Source: Nemertoderma westbladi (Eukaryota; Xenacoelomorpha; Nemertodermatida; Nemertodermatidae). Taken from it: DNA of 42,077 nt. The notes beneath the pieces are model-generated. The model made no database searches. It was not told the origin of the DNA and saw only the letters and a list, made by a program, of their open reading frames with translations. Position numbers and translations under genes: made by a program. Positions 41,274 through 42,077 of the stretch are shown here, piece by piece (the first letter of the stretch is position 1; every line of letters starts with the position of its first letter). The stretch is from positions 1 to 42,077 of the forward strand of contig JAUCBJ010008051.1 in NCBI GenBank assembly GCA_032718475.1, in the 5' to 3' direction.

Positions 41274-41725
41274 GCATAATAATAATACAGTAATAATTAA
41301 CGTGTTCTGTTGGTAGTTTAACCGAATGTTGTAATACGGCACCTTAAATACCTACCTATAGTAATTCAGTAGGCCTAATTGATTTAATTACTACCAAATG
41401 GTACCACCTAGGCCTACCTGTACCGGAACGGTCGCGGTACCGTATGCCGTACCGGTACCATCATACTGTCATACGAGTACGGGCTACCACTGTCAGTGTC
41501 AGACTGTACCAGGGTAGGGCCATACTGCTGTACTGCCATACAGCCGTCCAGTTGAATGTACTGTAACTAGACTATCTGACTGTACTATTCCCATCCCATA
41601 CCAGAGGTAGCGTTAGGACTATAATACAGCTATAACTAATCATTCTACAGTTCTACGGTAGTACAGCAGTACAGTAGTAGGCTATTCAGGCAGTCAGGTA
41701 GTACAGCTTTCAGCAGTATGAAATG
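41274..41725. other. No gene; GTACCGGTAC-rich sequence
   Basis: Many short ACCGGTACC and CAGTACTG-type words but no ordered array and no ORF. Confidence 0.5.
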
Positions 41726-41818
41726 AATGGACTTCGCTAGCGAAGTCGGATCAGGCAATATGCCAGTCCTGTGTTGCATAGTAGTCCTTGGTTCAAATGC
41801 TTATCAGTCAGTCAGTAG
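41726..41818 (-). repeat. Right arm of the long-range inverted repeat
   Basis: Reverse complement of 37828-37912 with small indels; includes the palindrome GACTTCGCTAGCGAAGTC at 41730-41747 and TAGTAGTCCTTGGTTCAAA. Confidence 0.75.
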
Positions 41819-41872
41819 TAACAACAACGTCAGAACATGGCCTTCGCCTGGTACGTACTAAAAGGTAGAACC

Positions 41873-41992
41873 ATCTATAACGGGCTATAACGATCTATAA
41901 CGCTGTAACGGGCTATAACGATCTATAACAGGCTATAAATTCCTATAAACAAGCTATAACCACCTATAACAGTATAACGAGCTATAATATGA
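41873..41992 (+). repeat. CTATAACGGG short tandem repeat
   Basis: About ten irregular units of roughly 11-12 bp built on (G/T)CTATAACG or CTATAACA, e.g. ATCTATAACGGGCTATAACG. Degenerate toward the right. Confidence 0.75.
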
Positions 41993-42077
41993 AAATTTAC
42001 ATTAAAAAACGCCCATAGGGTGTGTTTAACTTTTGGATTCGCACGGCGGTGTGAAAAATACCGCAGGTTAAAAATTA

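Overview
This is nuclear DNA from an animal, most likely an AT-rich marine invertebrate; I cannot place it more closely. The evidence is a CR1/L2-type LINE, tRNA-derived SINEs, TTAA-flanked piggyBac-like elements, many fold-back MITEs, spliceosomal introns (GT..AG), frequent TAGGCCTA-like palindromes, and an animal-type NOLC1/Nopp140 gene. Nothing is bacterial: there are no operons, no Shine-Dalgarno-driven ORFs and no CRISPR array.

Layout. 1-1435: 3' part of a LINE with an open reverse-transcriptase ORF and an (ATT)n tail. 1436-5300: small repeats (a long imperfect hairpin, a 34-bp minisatellite, a perfect 58-bp palindrome, a 170-bp tandem repeat, MITEs). 5304-6024: a 49-bp minisatellite open in all three forward frames. 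6611-14515: a very homogeneous 58-bp tandem array (132 full units, five 42-bp short units and one partial unit). 14544-17140: unrecognised sequence with a 261-bp fold-back element. 17141-32993: a tandem segmental duplication carrying two minus-strand copies of a NOLC1/Nopp140-like gene. 33003-42077: no convincing cellular gene; TTAA-flanked elements, hairpins, a decayed transposase-like stretch and a widely spaced inverted-repeat pair.

The central content is the NOLC1 pair. The right copy (B, 32993 to 25649) reads as a three-exon gene. Exon 1 encodes 28 nearly identical 55-residue repeats, each an acidic serine block followed by a Lys/Pro/Ala basic block. Exons 2 and 3 encode the conserved SRP40-type C-terminal domain. 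The predicted protein is 1838 aa. The left copy (A, 24556 to 17822) keeps the same exons and splice sites but is 5'-truncated inside the repeats, has a nonsense codon at 24416-24418, and carries a 64-bp frameshifting deletion just before the C-terminal domain; I call it a pseudogene. The two copies share one SINE and one PIF/Harbinger-like MITE in intron 1, so both insertions predate the duplication. Left-side homology between the copies begins exactly at a TTAA, next to what looks like the right end of a piggyBac-like element, which suggests transposon involvement at the junction.

Limits: coordinates of repeat edges are by eye; family assignments of short elements rest on termini and target-site patterns only; no database search was possible.
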